A stretch of DNA of 64,000 bases from Veillonella sp. (GTDB lineage: Bacteria > Bacillota > Negativicutes > Veillonellales > Veillonellaceae): NCBI RefSeq assembly GCF_041333735.1, contig NZ_JBGKFB010000001.1:1374501-1438500 (forward strand), given 5' to 3'. Below the pieces are notes generated by a model that saw nothing but the letters and a program-made list of their open reading frames with translations, had not been told where the DNA came from and ran no database searches. A program made the position numbers and the translations under genes. Each line of letters begins with the position of its first letter. Within the stretch, counting starts at the first letter, position 1. Of the stretch, positions 36,232 to 46,100 are shown in pieces.

Positions 36232-39200
36232 ATGTTTTCTTATAAATCAAAATATTGTGTAGCTGCGACCATGGCCGCCATGGCTGCGCTTACAGGCCAT
36301 GTAGAGGCTCGTGATATAGATTTACAATCAATTGGATATTTTCAGTTTTCTCCGTTGCCACCAAGCTTGGTATCTCAAACGGATACATTGCTATTATCGG
36401 ATAGTCCTGAATATGTAGGACCAGTAGGTGGTACACTTAGTGCTGGTACCATTAATGGGAATGGACGTATCTATTTTTATCACGTAAATGAAATGGATCA
36501 GCCCCATAAGATTGCTATCGTACTAGAAAATCAAACGGCGTATCTTAATACTGTTCATGTAATGAGACAGTTAAAGTCTGTGGCAACGCCAGATTATTTT
36601 GCTGCTGGTCGCGATTTATCCCGCAAGGATTTGGAGCACCCTTTAGATGAAAGTCCTAATGCGAGACCTTTATATTCGCTAAGCATTCCGCCCCAAGGTC
36701 GACAATTAATCTTTACTGATTTAGAAAATACACCGGTATATCAAGATGCATTATTTACAGGCATTGTAGATATTAAAACAGAGGCGCCAATCTTTGCTCG
36801 CGTTATGATGCTACCTATGGGCATGGACGCCGTTGATGCATCACATTGGGCTAAGAACTTACCTATTGATGAAATTCAATTGCGCGGTACATATACTGGT
36901 TCTAAGCGTAATATGGAGGTTACCACACCTTTTGATACTGCCTTAGGCGGTGCTTTTGTTGAAGTTGGTAACGACCGTGAGGATGCCTTTATCAATGGTG
37001 TAGATGAAATGCAAAATAAAGCATTTGTTCGTGACCGTGGTAACTATGGTGTTTCATACACTTTAAAAATTCCTACAAAGGGTAATGAACCGTTTAGATT
37101 GTATTTTAACCCTCTTGGTGGGCCATATTCTGGCTCTTTTACGGTAAAAGCACTTCACCAACAAGGTGCCCGTAGAGGTCAAACTGATACGCGGACTTAT
37201 CATATCGGTGGTGCCGATGGGATTACTGCACTAGGGGACGGTACTATATTAGATAGCCGTCTTATGGGTAATTACAATGCAGGCGATTTGTTAACATTAA
37301 ACTTCATGCCGGCAGGTGCATCTAACTTGCCAATACGATTCTTATTGATTCCTGAATCTCTTGCAAATCCGCAAAAACATCAGACTATTGCGGTCAATGT
37401 ACCAAAAGATGTAACAGACAGTTTGGGTCATCCAACTCAAAGTGGTACACAAATTCCTGTAGGGCCTATAAATGGTAAAGATACCAATAAGGGAACTGTA
37501 GATACATCTAAATCTACTATGACTCCTGCAAAACAGGCAGAAACAATTGCTCACGAAGAAACAAAAAAATTGAGCGATAAAGCTGCAGCTGATGCAAAAA
37601 AAGAGGCACAGCTTAAAAAAGCGAAAGATGCAGAAGAAGCATTAGCTCGTAAGAAGGCTGAAGAAGCTCGTTTAGCAGCAGAAAAGGCTGAATTGGCACG
37701 TAAAGCGGCCGAAGCAAAACATGCTGAAGTTGAACGTAAGATGGTAGAAAAAGCCGAAGCTGATCGTAAGGCTGCGGAGTTAAAGGCTGCTCAAGAGGCG
37801 CAAGCTGCTAAAGACAAAGCGGCCTTAGAAGCCAAAAAAGCTGAGGAAATGCGACAAGCAGAAGAGGCTAAACGCTTAGAGGCAGAAAGAAAAGCTGAGC
37901 TTGATCGAAAGGTAGCTGAAGCCCGTAAGGCGGAAGAAGAACGTAAAGCTGAAATGGCGCGTATTGAAGCTGCTAGAAAGGCCGAAGCCGATCGTTTAGA
38001 AGCACAACGTAAAGCGGAGGAAGCTCGTGTAGCGGCCGAAGCAAAACGTCTTGAAGAAGAACGGAGAATTGAAGCGGCTCGTATTGAAGCAGCCCGCAAG
38101 GCAGAAGAAGCTAGACAAGCCGCTGAAGCTAAGGCTCGTTTTGAAGCCCAACAGGCAGCAGAAAAGGCAGCATTAGAAGCGAAAAAAGCTGAAGAAGAAC
38201 GCTTAGCTGCTGAAGCAAAAGCACGTTTAGAAGCACAACGAAAAGCAGAACAAGAAGCATTGGAAGCTCGTCGTGCCGAAGAAGCACGTAAAGCGGCCGA
38301 AGCGAAAGCTGCATTAGAAGCCCAACGTGCAGCTGAACAGGCTGCGTTAGAAGCAAAACGTCAAGAAGATGCTCGTAAAGCGGCAGAAGCAAAAGCAGCC
38401 TTAGAAGCACAACGTATTGAAGCGGCAAGAAAAGCTGAAGAAGCACGTCGTGCAGAAGAAGCGAGAAAGGCTGAGGAGGCAAGAATCGAAGCGGCCCGTA
38501 AAGCAGAGGAAGCTCGTGTTGCAGCAGAGGCTAAACGTGCAGAAGAAGCGCGTAAGGCTGAAGAGGCAAGAATTGAAGCGGCCCGTAAAGCAGAAGAAGC
38601 GCGTAAGGCAGAAGAAGCACGCCGCGCAGAAGAAGCACGTCGCTTAGAAGTAGCTAAACTTGAGGCACAACGCAAGGCTGAACAAGAACGACTTGAAGCG
38701 GCTCGTAAAGCTGAAGAAGCTCGCGTTTCTGCTGAAGCAAAACGTCAGGAAGAATTGCGTAAGGCCGAGGAAGCTCGAATCGCAGCTGAAGCAAAACGGG
38801 CAGAAGAACTTCGTAAGGCTGAGGAAGCTCGAATCGCAGCCGAAGCGAAACGTGCAGAAGAAGCTCGTAGAGCAGAGGAAGCTCGTCGCATAGAAGAAGC
38901 TAGACGAGCAGAAGAAGCGCGTAAAGCCGAAGAAGCTCGTATAGCTGCTGAGGCACGTAAGGCTGAACAAGCTAGATTGGCTGCAGAACGAGCAGAAGCT
39001 GAACGTCAAGCAGCAGAGGCAAAACGTATTGCTGAAGAACGCTACCAAGCTCATTTAGAAGCGGAACGCAAAGCAGAAGAAGCTCGTCAACAAGCACTTG
39101 CACAAGCTGAAGTGGAACGTAAAGCAAAAGAACGAGCTGAAGCAATTCAACGTGTCAAAGAACAGCAAGAAAATGCTCGTCGTCGTGCAGAGCTTGCACG

Positions 39201-39519
39201 TCAACAAATTGAGGCAGAACGTAAGGCTGCTCAAGCGGCTAAGACAGGACCTTCCTTCAGTGAACTTGATGACGTCCACGAAGATACTCCTTCCGTAACG
39301 ATTCCGAATGCTGTATCTATTGATGAATTGACTAAACCAAGACCGACTGCATCTCAAAATACACGTCGTCGTGATCAACGTCAACCTCAGCATAATCAAC
39401 AATATGCACAACAGAATCCAATGACTTATGATCAACAAGGTCAAGCTCCATATGGTTCACAGCAAGATCAACAAAATGATGATCAAAATCCACCAAGATT
39501 ATATCCTATGAATCGATAA
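36232..39519 (+). CDS. Exported protein with giant TolA-like helix
   Basis: 1095 residues; I do not recognise a named family for the whole protein. Signal peptide about 1-26 (cleaved after VEA). An N-terminal globular beta-rich domain (about 28-400) has no motif I can name. Residues about 434-1003 are an uninterrupted Ala/Glu/Lys/Arg helix built on KAEEAR and AAEAKR units, like the middle domain of TolA; as a single helix it would be about 85 nm long. The tail (1005-1095) is Pro/Gln/Asn-rich and disordered. No C-terminal membrane anchor. A 54-nt tandem repeat is seen near 38767-38875. Envelope-spanning or cell-wall-linked role is conjecture. It follows whiA by 12 nt and ends before a terminator. 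Confidence 0.8.
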   Translation: MFSYKSKYCVAATMAAMAALTGHVEARDIDLQSIGYFQFSPLPPSLVSQTDTLLLSDSPEYVGPVGGTLSAGTINGNGRIYFYHVNEMDQPHKIAIVLENQTAYLNTVHVMRQLKSVATPDYFAAGRDLSRKDLEHPLDESPNARPLYSLSIPPQGRQLIFTDLENTPVYQDALFTGIVDIKTEAPIFARVMMLPMGMDAVDASHWAKNLPIDEIQLRGTYTGSKRNMEVTTPFDTALGGAFVEVGNDREDAFINGVDEMQNKAFVRDRGNYGVSYTLKIPTKGNEPFRLYFNPLGGPYSGSFTVKALHQQGARRGQTDTRTYHIGGADGITALGDGTILDSRLMGNYNAGDLLTLNFMPAGASNLPIRFLLIPESLANPQKHQTIAVNVPKDVTDSLGHPTQSGTQIPVGPINGKDTNKGTVDTSKSTMTPAKQAETIAHEETKKLSDKAAADAKKEAQLKKAKDAEEALARKKAEEARLAAEKAELARKAAEAKHAEVERKMVEKAEADRKAAELKAAQEAQAAKDKAALEAKKAEEMRQAEEAKRLEAERKAELDRKVAEARKAEEERKAEMARIEAARKAEADRLEAQRKAEEARVAAEAKRLEEERRIEAARIEAARKAEEARQAAEAKARFEAQQAAEKAALEAKKAEEERLAAEAKARLEAQRKAEQEALEARRAEEARKAAEAKAALEAQRAAEQAALEAKRQEDARKAAEAKAALEAQRIEAARKAEEARRAEEARKAEEARIEAARKAEEARVAAEAKRAEEARKAEEARIEAARKAEEARKAEEARRAEEARRLEVAKLEAQRKAEQERLEAARKAEEARVSAEAKRQEELRKAEEARIAAEAKRAEELRKAEEARIAAEAKRAEEARRAEEARRIEEARRAEEARKAEEARIAAEARKAEQARLAAERAEAERQAAEAKRIAEERYQAHLEAERKAEEARQQALAQAEVERKAKERAEAIQRVKEQQENARRRAELARQQIEAERKAAQAAKTGPSFSELDDVHEDTPSVTIPNAVSIDELTKPRPTASQNTRRRDQRQPQHNQQYAQQNPMTYDQQGQAPYGSQQDQQNDDQNPPRLYPMNR

Positions 39520-39594
39520 TCCATGATCATAATAATAAAAACTAGTAATGTCTAATTATAGGTTTTGGGGATTCGGATAATGATGTAAGTATAG

Positions 39595-39631
39595 AGAGGA
39601 CAAGCCACTTTACTGGGCTTGTCCTCTTTTT
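39595..39631 (+). terminator. Intrinsic terminator after the TolA-like gene
   Basis: AGAGGACAAGCC pairs with GGCTTGTCCTCT around a 9-nt loop, followed by TTTT. Confidence 0.92.
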
Positions 39632-39659
39632 AAAATACTTATGAACTTTCGCTTTTACA

Positions 39660-39688
39660 TTGACTTTCAAGGGCAGATTCAGTACAAT
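39660..39688 (+). promoter_or_regulatory. Promoter of the pyr operon
   Basis: TTGACT, 17-nt spacer, TACAAT. Transcription would start near 39695, leaving a leader of about 178 nt that contains the PyrR-type site and terminator. Confidence 0.75.
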
Positions 39689-39750
39689 AAATAAAGAAAA
39701 TGCACCTATGGTACGAGAGACCATTGCATAGTACAAAACCTTTTAATTTA

Positions 39751-39849
39751 GTCCAGAGAGGCTGAGAAAGGAATATAGTTGAAGCGCCCCCGTAAGGGCT
39801 TCTTTGTGCAAACTATTTGACCTTTTGCCCTGGGCAAAAGGTCTTTTTT
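39751..39849 (+). promoter_or_regulatory. PyrR-type transcription attenuator
   Basis: GTCCAGAGAGGCTGAGAAAG (39751-39770) matches the conserved PyrR RNA-binding sequence of pyr leaders (UCCAGAGAGGCU). It is followed by a GAAG..CCC/GGGCTTC hairpin (39781-39802) and a strong intrinsic terminator: GACCTTTTGCCC / GGGCAAAAGGTC plus T6 (39819-39849). In the known mechanism, UMP-bound PyrR stabilises the binding hairpin so that the terminator forms when pyrimidines are plentiful. The pyrR gene itself is not in this window. Confidence 0.88.
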
Positions 39850-39872
39850 GTTACGTGAGTTAGGAGGAAATC

Positions 39873-40823
39873 ATGGGACAAGTTAGCCTAAAAGGCAAAC
39901 ATTTATTGGGTTTGCAAAATGTGTCACCTGAAGAAATCAAATTGATTTTGAATGTGGCAAAGAAAATGAAGAAAATCGTTCTTTCTGATGATAAGAAGGT
40001 TCCACTTTTAAAGGGGAAATCCATTATTAACCTTTTTATGGAGCCTAGTACTCGTACCCGTAGTTCCTTTGAATTGGCCGGTAAATATTTAGGGGCTGAC
40101 GTTATTAATCTTTCTCCAAGCGGTTCTTCCATGGGGAAAGGTGAAAGCTTCCGCGATACCTTGCTAACTATGTCCTATATGGGCACAGATGCTATCGTAA
40201 TGCGTCATAGTGCAGAAGGGGCTCCTCTATACGCCACAAAAGCAGTAGATCCTATCATCATCAATGCTGGTGATGGTGCTCATGAACATCCTACACAAGC
40301 TTTGCTAGATATGTATTCCATCTTAGAGAAAAAAGAATCTATTGAAGGCTTAAAAATTGTTATCTTAGGCGATATTATGCATAGCCGTGTAGCAAGATCT
40401 AATATTTATGGCCTTACAAAAATGGGTGCTAAAGTACATTTGGCAGGTCCTCGTACTATGGTATATCCAGAACTCGAAAAATTAGGTGTTACCGTTCACC
40501 ATGATATTCGTGAAGCAGTGGCTGATGCAGATGTAGTTAACGTACTTCGCATTCAATTAGAACGTATTCATTCTGCATTGTATCCTACAAATAGAGAATA
40601 TGCTCGTATCTTTGGTATTAACAATGATGTATTAAAATTGGCTAAAGATGATGTAATGGTAATGCATCCAGGTCCTATGAACCGCGGTCTTGAAATTGCA
40701 CCAGATGTAGCATATTCTGATCAATCCGTAATTCAAGAACAGGTACGTAATGGCGTAGCTGTACGTATGGCTGTATTGTACTTAACTATTATCGGAGGTG
40801 ACGGTAGTGAGCTTGCTTATTAA
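39873..40823 (+). CDS. pyrB: Aspartate carbamoyltransferase catalytic subunit
   Basis: Second step of UMP synthesis: carbamoyl phosphate plus aspartate. 316 residues with the carbamoyl-phosphate loop FMEPSTRTRSSFELAG, the HPTQALLDMYSI motif and MHPGPMNRGLEI. Follows the PyrR-type attenuator, with TAGGAGG as ribosome site. No regulatory subunit gene (pyrI) follows, as expected for the Gram-positive-type enzyme. Overlaps pyrC by 17 nt. Confidence 0.97.
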   Translation: MGQVSLKGKHLLGLQNVSPEEIKLILNVAKKMKKIVLSDDKKVPLLKGKSIINLFMEPSTRTRSSFELAGKYLGADVINLSPSGSSMGKGESFRDTLLTMSYMGTDAIVMRHSAEGAPLYATKAVDPIIINAGDGAHEHPTQALLDMYSILEKKESIEGLKIVILGDIMHSRVARSNIYGLTKMGAKVHLAGPRTMVYPELEKLGVTVHHDIREAVADADVVNVLRIQLERIHSALYPTNREYARIFGINNDVLKLAKDDVMVMHPGPMNRGLEIAPDVAYSDQSVIQEQVRNGVAVRMAVLYLTIIGGDGSELAY

Positions 40824-42093
40824 AAATGGTACGGTAGTTAATCCGGCAAAAAAACAAAACGAAGTAGCAGACGTTCTCGTAAAAGATGGTAAAATTGCAG
40901 CCATCGGTCAAAACTTAAGTGCTGAAGGCGCTGAAGTATATGATGCAACAGGTCTTATCGTAGCACCTGGTCTTATCGATATTCACACACATTTGCGTGA
41001 ACCAGGCCAAGAAGCTAAAGAAGATTTCCACTCTGGTACACAAGCGGCTGCTGCTGGTGGTTTCACACGTGTTGTTACTATGGCTAATACAAACCCAGTT
41101 GTAGATAATGCTGCACTTGTAAGAGGTTTACAAAAACAGGCTGAACTCACTGGCGTTGTGAAAGTAGAATTTATTGGTGCTGTATCCAAAGGCCTAGAAG
41201 GTAAGGAACTTGCTGAAATGGGCGATATGGCTGAAGCTGGTGTAGTAGCATTCTCCGATGATGGCCATTATGTAGAAAATGCTGCATTTATGCGTCGTGC
41301 CTTAGAATACTCCTCCATGTTTAATAAAATGGTTATCGATCATGCAGAAGACATTACATTAACTAAAAATGGTCATATGCATGAAGGTATCGTTTCCTAT
41401 GAACTAGGTGTTATTGGTCGTCCTGCAGTAGCTGAAGATTTGGCAGTTGCTCGTGATATCTTGTTATCTGAAATGACAGGCGGTCACATTCATATTGCAC
41501 ACGTAAGTAGTAAAAATACAGTGGACATGGTTCGTCGCGCAAAAGCAAAAGGTCTTAATGTAACATGTGAAGTTACAAGCCAACATTTATCTTTCACAGA
41601 TGAATATTTACGCGAATATAATCCAGCGTTCAAAATGGCGCCTCCAATTCGCTCCGAAGACCATCGCCAAGCATTATTAGAAGGCTTGAAAGATGGCACA
41701 ATCGATGCAATTATTACAGACCATGCACCGCATGCATATGAAGAAAAAGACCATGAGTTCTGCTGTGCTCCTAATGGTTTCAGTGGTCTCGAAACATCTT
41801 TAGCAGCGGTTATTACCAATGCATATGGTCCAGATAAACTCAGCATTGACCAAGTTGTGTACTATATGAGTACACGTCCAGCTGAATTAATGCGTCTTGA
41901 TGCAGGCGTTCTTGAAGTTGGTAAACCAGCAGATATTACTGTATTCTCTACAACTGAAGAATGGACAGTAGATCGAAATAAATTCTATACAAAAGGCAAA
42001 GTCAGCCCATTTGATGGTATGACTGTTACAGGTAAGGCCAAACTCACAGTAGTTGATGGCAAAGTAGTTATGAAGGAGGGCGTAGTCTTATAA
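40807..42093 (+). CDS. pyrC: Dihydroorotase
   Basis: Zinc amidohydrolase closing carbamoyl aspartate to dihydroorotate. 428 residues from GTG 40807, preferred over GTG 40798 because CGGAGGTG is then 6 nt upstream. Zinc-binding DIHTHLREPGQE, the HAED and HVSS histidine sites and TDHAPH (catalytic Asp) are visible. Overlaps carA start by 1 nt. Confidence 0.96.
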   Translation: MSLLIKNGTVVNPAKKQNEVADVLVKDGKIAAIGQNLSAEGAEVYDATGLIVAPGLIDIHTHLREPGQEAKEDFHSGTQAAAAGGFTRVVTMANTNPVVDNAALVRGLQKQAELTGVVKVEFIGAVSKGLEGKELAEMGDMAEAGVVAFSDDGHYVENAAFMRRALEYSSMFNKMVIDHAEDITLTKNGHMHEGIVSYELGVIGRPAVAEDLAVARDILLSEMTGGHIHIAHVSSKNTVDMVRRAKAKGLNVTCEVTSQHLSFTDEYLREYNPAFKMAPPIRSEDHRQALLEGLKDGTIDAIITDHAPHAYEEKDHEFCCAPNGFSGLETSLAAVITNAYGPDKLSIDQVVYYMSTRPAELMRLDAGVLEVGKPADITVFSTTEEWTVDRNKFYTKGKVSPFDGMTVTGKAKLTVVDGKVVMKEGVVL

Positions 42094-43160
42094 TGAAAGG
42101 CAAGTTAGTTCTTGAAGATGGTTCCGTGTTTGAAGGTTCCTTATTAGGTGGCGCTCCAACAGTAGGCGAAGTTGTATTTAACACAGGTATGACAGGGTAT
42201 CAAGAAATCTTGACTGATCCATCCTATGCGGATCAAATTATTACATTAACATATCCTTTGATCGGTAATTATGGTACATTGAATGCTATTACTCAAGGCC
42301 CTAAACCATATTGTAAAGGCTTTATCGTAGGAGAACTGTGTGATTTCCCATCTAACTGGCAAAATGAAGGCTTATTTAGCGAGTATCTTCGTTTACACGG
42401 CATCCCTTGCCTTTATGATGTAGATACACGTGCTATTACACGTGTACTTCGTAACCATGGCGTAATGAAAGGCGTACTTGTACGTTCTGATTACCCTATG
42501 GAAGATATTCAAAAATTATTTAAACAAGACTTGCCAACAGATCAAGTTATGCGTGTAACTACAAAATGGCAAGGTATGCGTGGCGATAAAAATGCAGAGT
42601 TCCATGTAGCTGTAATGGACTATGGTGTAAAGGAAAATATCCTTCGCTCTTTAGAAGCAGCTGGTTGTCGCCTAACAGTATTCCCTGCAGATGCTAAGGC
42701 TGAAGATGTATTGGCAGCAAATCCAGATGGTGTATTCTTATCTAACGGCCCTGGAGATCCTCAAGATCTTGGCTATGCTGTAGAAGAAGTAAAGAAATTA
42801 TTCGGTAAAAAGCCTATCTTCGGCATTTGCATGGGCCATCAAGTATTGGCTCAAGCCTATGGTGGTACAACATTTAAATTAAAATTTGGTCACCGGGGCT
42901 CTAACCATCCAGTACAAGATTTACGTACAGGCCGCGTATATATTACATCTCAAAATCATGGCTATGCAGTAGATGATACTTCCTTGCCAGACTTTGTAGA
43001 AATTACACATCGCAGTGTAAATGATGGTACTGTAGAAGGTATGCGTCATAAAGAATTACCTATCTTCTCTGTACAATATCATCCAGAAGCATCCCCAGGA
43101 CCTACTGATAATCTATATTTATTTGACGAATTTGAAGACTTAATGAGAAAGGGAAAATAA
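42093..43160 (+). CDS. carA: Carbamoyl-phosphate synthase small subunit
   Basis: Glutaminase subunit, 355 residues. The N-terminal domain (FNTGMTGYQEILTDPSYADQ) is followed by a class I glutamine amidotransferase domain with catalytic Cys in FGICMGHQ and the His/Glu pair in QYHPEASPGP. It supplies ammonia to CarB. Second-last steps of the operon are encoded next. Confidence 0.97.
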   Translation: MKGKLVLEDGSVFEGSLLGGAPTVGEVVFNTGMTGYQEILTDPSYADQIITLTYPLIGNYGTLNAITQGPKPYCKGFIVGELCDFPSNWQNEGLFSEYLRLHGIPCLYDVDTRAITRVLRNHGVMKGVLVRSDYPMEDIQKLFKQDLPTDQVMRVTTKWQGMRGDKNAEFHVAVMDYGVKENILRSLEAAGCRLTVFPADAKAEDVLAANPDGVFLSNGPGDPQDLGYAVEEVKKLFGKKPIFGICMGHQVLAQAYGGTTFKLKFGHRGSNHPVQDLRTGRVYITSQNHGYAVDDTSLPDFVEITHRSVNDGTVEGMRHKELPIFSVQYHPEASPGPTDNLYLFDEFEDLMRKGK

Positions 43161-43161
43161 T

Positions 43162-46100
43162 ATGACCACAGAAGCAAAAAAAGTACTTGTAATTGGTTCT
43201 GGTCCAATTATTATCGGCCAAGCTGCAGAGTTTGACTATGCTGGTACACAAGCATGCCGTTCCCTTCGTGAAGAAGGTTATAAAGTAGTATTGGTTAACT
43301 CCAATCCTGCTACAATTATGACCGATACAGATATTGCAGACCGCGTATATGTAGAACCGATTAGTCTTGAATTCGTAACAGAAGTAATTAAAAAAGAACG
43401 TCCTTGGGGCTTATTGGCTACATTGGGTGGCCAAGTAGGTCTTAATATGGCCGTACAATTGTCTGAAGCTGGCGTATTAGAAGAATACGGTGTAAAACTT
43501 CTAGGTACAACTCTGGAAGCTATTAAACAAGCTGAAGACCGTGAGCTCTTCAAAGAAGCGATGAAGGAAATCAATCAACCAGTTCCTGAATCTGATATCT
43601 TTAACGATCTTGAAGAAGCCGTAGCCTTTGCTAATCGCATTGGTTATCCTATCATCATCCGTCCTGCTTACACATTGGGCGGTACTGGGGGCGGTATTGC
43701 GCATAACGAAGATGAAATGTATGAAATCACACGTCGTGGTTTGAAACTTTCACCAATTCACCAAATCCTAGCAGAACGTTCTGTAGCAGGCTGGAAAGAA
43801 ATCGAATACGAAGTAATGCGCGATAGTGCAGATAACTGTATCATCGTATGTAATATGGAAAATATCGACCCTGTAGGCGTACATACTGGTGACTCCATCG
43901 TTGTAGCACCTAGCCAAACATTGAACGATATTCAATACCAAATGCTTCGTACTGCATCTGTAGAAATCATTCGTTACTTGAAAATCGAAGGTGGTTGTAA
44001 CGTACAATACGCTTTGAATCCAAATAGCAATGAATATATCGTTATCGAAGTAAACCCTCGTGTATCCCGTTCCTCTGCATTAGCATCTAAAGCAACTGGT
44101 TATCCAATTGCGAAGGTAGCTGCAAAAATTGCAGTAGGCATGACATTGGATCAAATTACAAATGCTGTAACAGGCGAAACAAAAGCATGCTTCGAGCCTA
44201 CTCTGGACTATGTAGTAACTAAGTTCCCACGTTGGCCATTTGAAAAATTCAATTTGGCAGACCGCACATTGGGCACTCAAATGAAGGCTACTGGCGAAGT
44301 TATGGCTATCGACCGCTCCTTGGAAGGCTCCTTGCTTAAAGCAATTCGTTCCTTGGAAATTGGTTTAGACCATATTGAGCTTAAGAAAATCTCTCATGAG
44401 TCCATGGAACAATTGATTGAACGTTTGCATTTAGTAGATGATGAACGTATCTATGTTGTAGCAGAAGCACTTCGTAAGGGCATTAGTGTAGAGAAAATTC
44501 ATTACATTACAAAAATTGATACATTCTTTATTGAAAAAATTAAAAATATTGTTAATGTAGAAAAAGCATTGGCTGAACATGGCTTAACAGAAGAAGTATT
44601 GCGCAAAGCAAAACGTTATTCCTTCACTGATTCTGTTATCGCTCGTTATGCTAATACAACGGTAGATGAAGTTCGTGCAAAACGTAAAGAATGGAACATA
44701 CTTCCAACATATAAATATGTAGATACATGTGCTGCCGAATTCGAATCTAAAACACCGTACTACTACAGTGCTTATGCACAAGAAGACGAAGTTAAACCAC
44801 TCGGTGAAAAATCCGTTGTCGTACTTGGTTCCGGTCCGATTCGTATCGGTCAAGGCGTAGAGTTTGACTACTGCTCCGTACATTCCTCTTGGGCACTTCG
44901 TAAAGCGGGTTACCAATCCATTATGATCAACAATAACCCAGAAACAGTGTCTACTGACTTTGATATTTCTGATTCCTTGTACTTCGAACCATTAACAGTG
45001 GACGATGTAATGGAAATTATCGATAAAGAAAAACCAGCTGGCGTTATTGCTCAGTTTGGTGGTCAAACAGCAATTAACTTGGCAGGTCCATTAGCTAAGC
45101 GCGGTGTAAAAATCCTTGGTACATCCGTAGATAGCATCGATATGGCAGAAGATCGTGAACGCTTTGATGAATTGTTGGCAAAACTTGGTATTCCACGTCC
45201 AGTAGGTGCGCTTGTAACCTCTGATGAAGAAGCACAAGCAGCAGCTAAAAACTTGAAATATCCATTGATTGTACGTCCTTCTTATGTATTGGGCGGCCGT
45301 GCTATGGAAATCGTATACAACGATAAAGAGCTTGATGTATACATGAAGGAAGCCGTAGTTGCATCCAAGGAACATCCTGTTCTTATCGACCGTTATATGG
45401 TTGGTATGGAGGTAGAGGTTGACGCTATTTCCGATGGTACTGACGTATGTATCCCTGGTATTATGGAACAAATCGAACGCGCCGGTGTTCACTCTGGTGA
45501 CTCCATGGCCGTTTATCCTGCTCAACATTTGAGCCAAGAATTGATTGATCAAATTGTGGACTATACACGTCGTATTGCAGTAGGCCTTAATGTTAAAGGT
45601 GTACTTAATATTCAATATATCGTGGCTGACGGTGAACTTAACGTAATCGAAGTTAACCCTCGTTCTAGCCGTACTGTACCATTCATTTCTAAGGTTACAG
45701 GCATCAATATGGTAGAATGTGCAACGCGCATTGCTCTTGGTGAAAGCTTAAAAGATTTGGGCTTGCCACTTGGTCTTGTGCCTAATAAACCATATGTAGC
45801 TGTAAAAGCACCTGTATTCTCCTTCTCCAAAATGGGCCTTGTAGAAATCGCTCTTGGACCTGAAATGAAATCTACTGGTGAAGTTATGGGTATTGGTCGT
45901 ACTTATTCTGAAGCATTGTTTAAAGCTATCAATGGTGCCAATATGCGTATCCCAGAAGATGGTACAATTCTTATGACCGTAGCAGACCGCGATAAAGAGG
46001 AAGCTAGCCAATTGGCAAAAGGCTTCATCGAATTGGGCTATCACATCGAAGCAACTGGTGGTACTGGTAAATACTTCAAAGAACATGGCGTTGACTGCAA

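Noticed and set aside
38400..38960. CRISPR-like regular repeats
   Set aside because: The repeats are in-frame codons of a continuous helical protein, degenerate in sequence, with no unique spacers and no cas genes.
37791..39054. Long minus-strand and alternative plus-strand open frames across the helix-coding repeats
   Set aside because: They are low-complexity (Ser/Ala/Arg, Leu/Pro or Phe/Ser) mirror images of the KAEEAR repeat, without ribosome sites.
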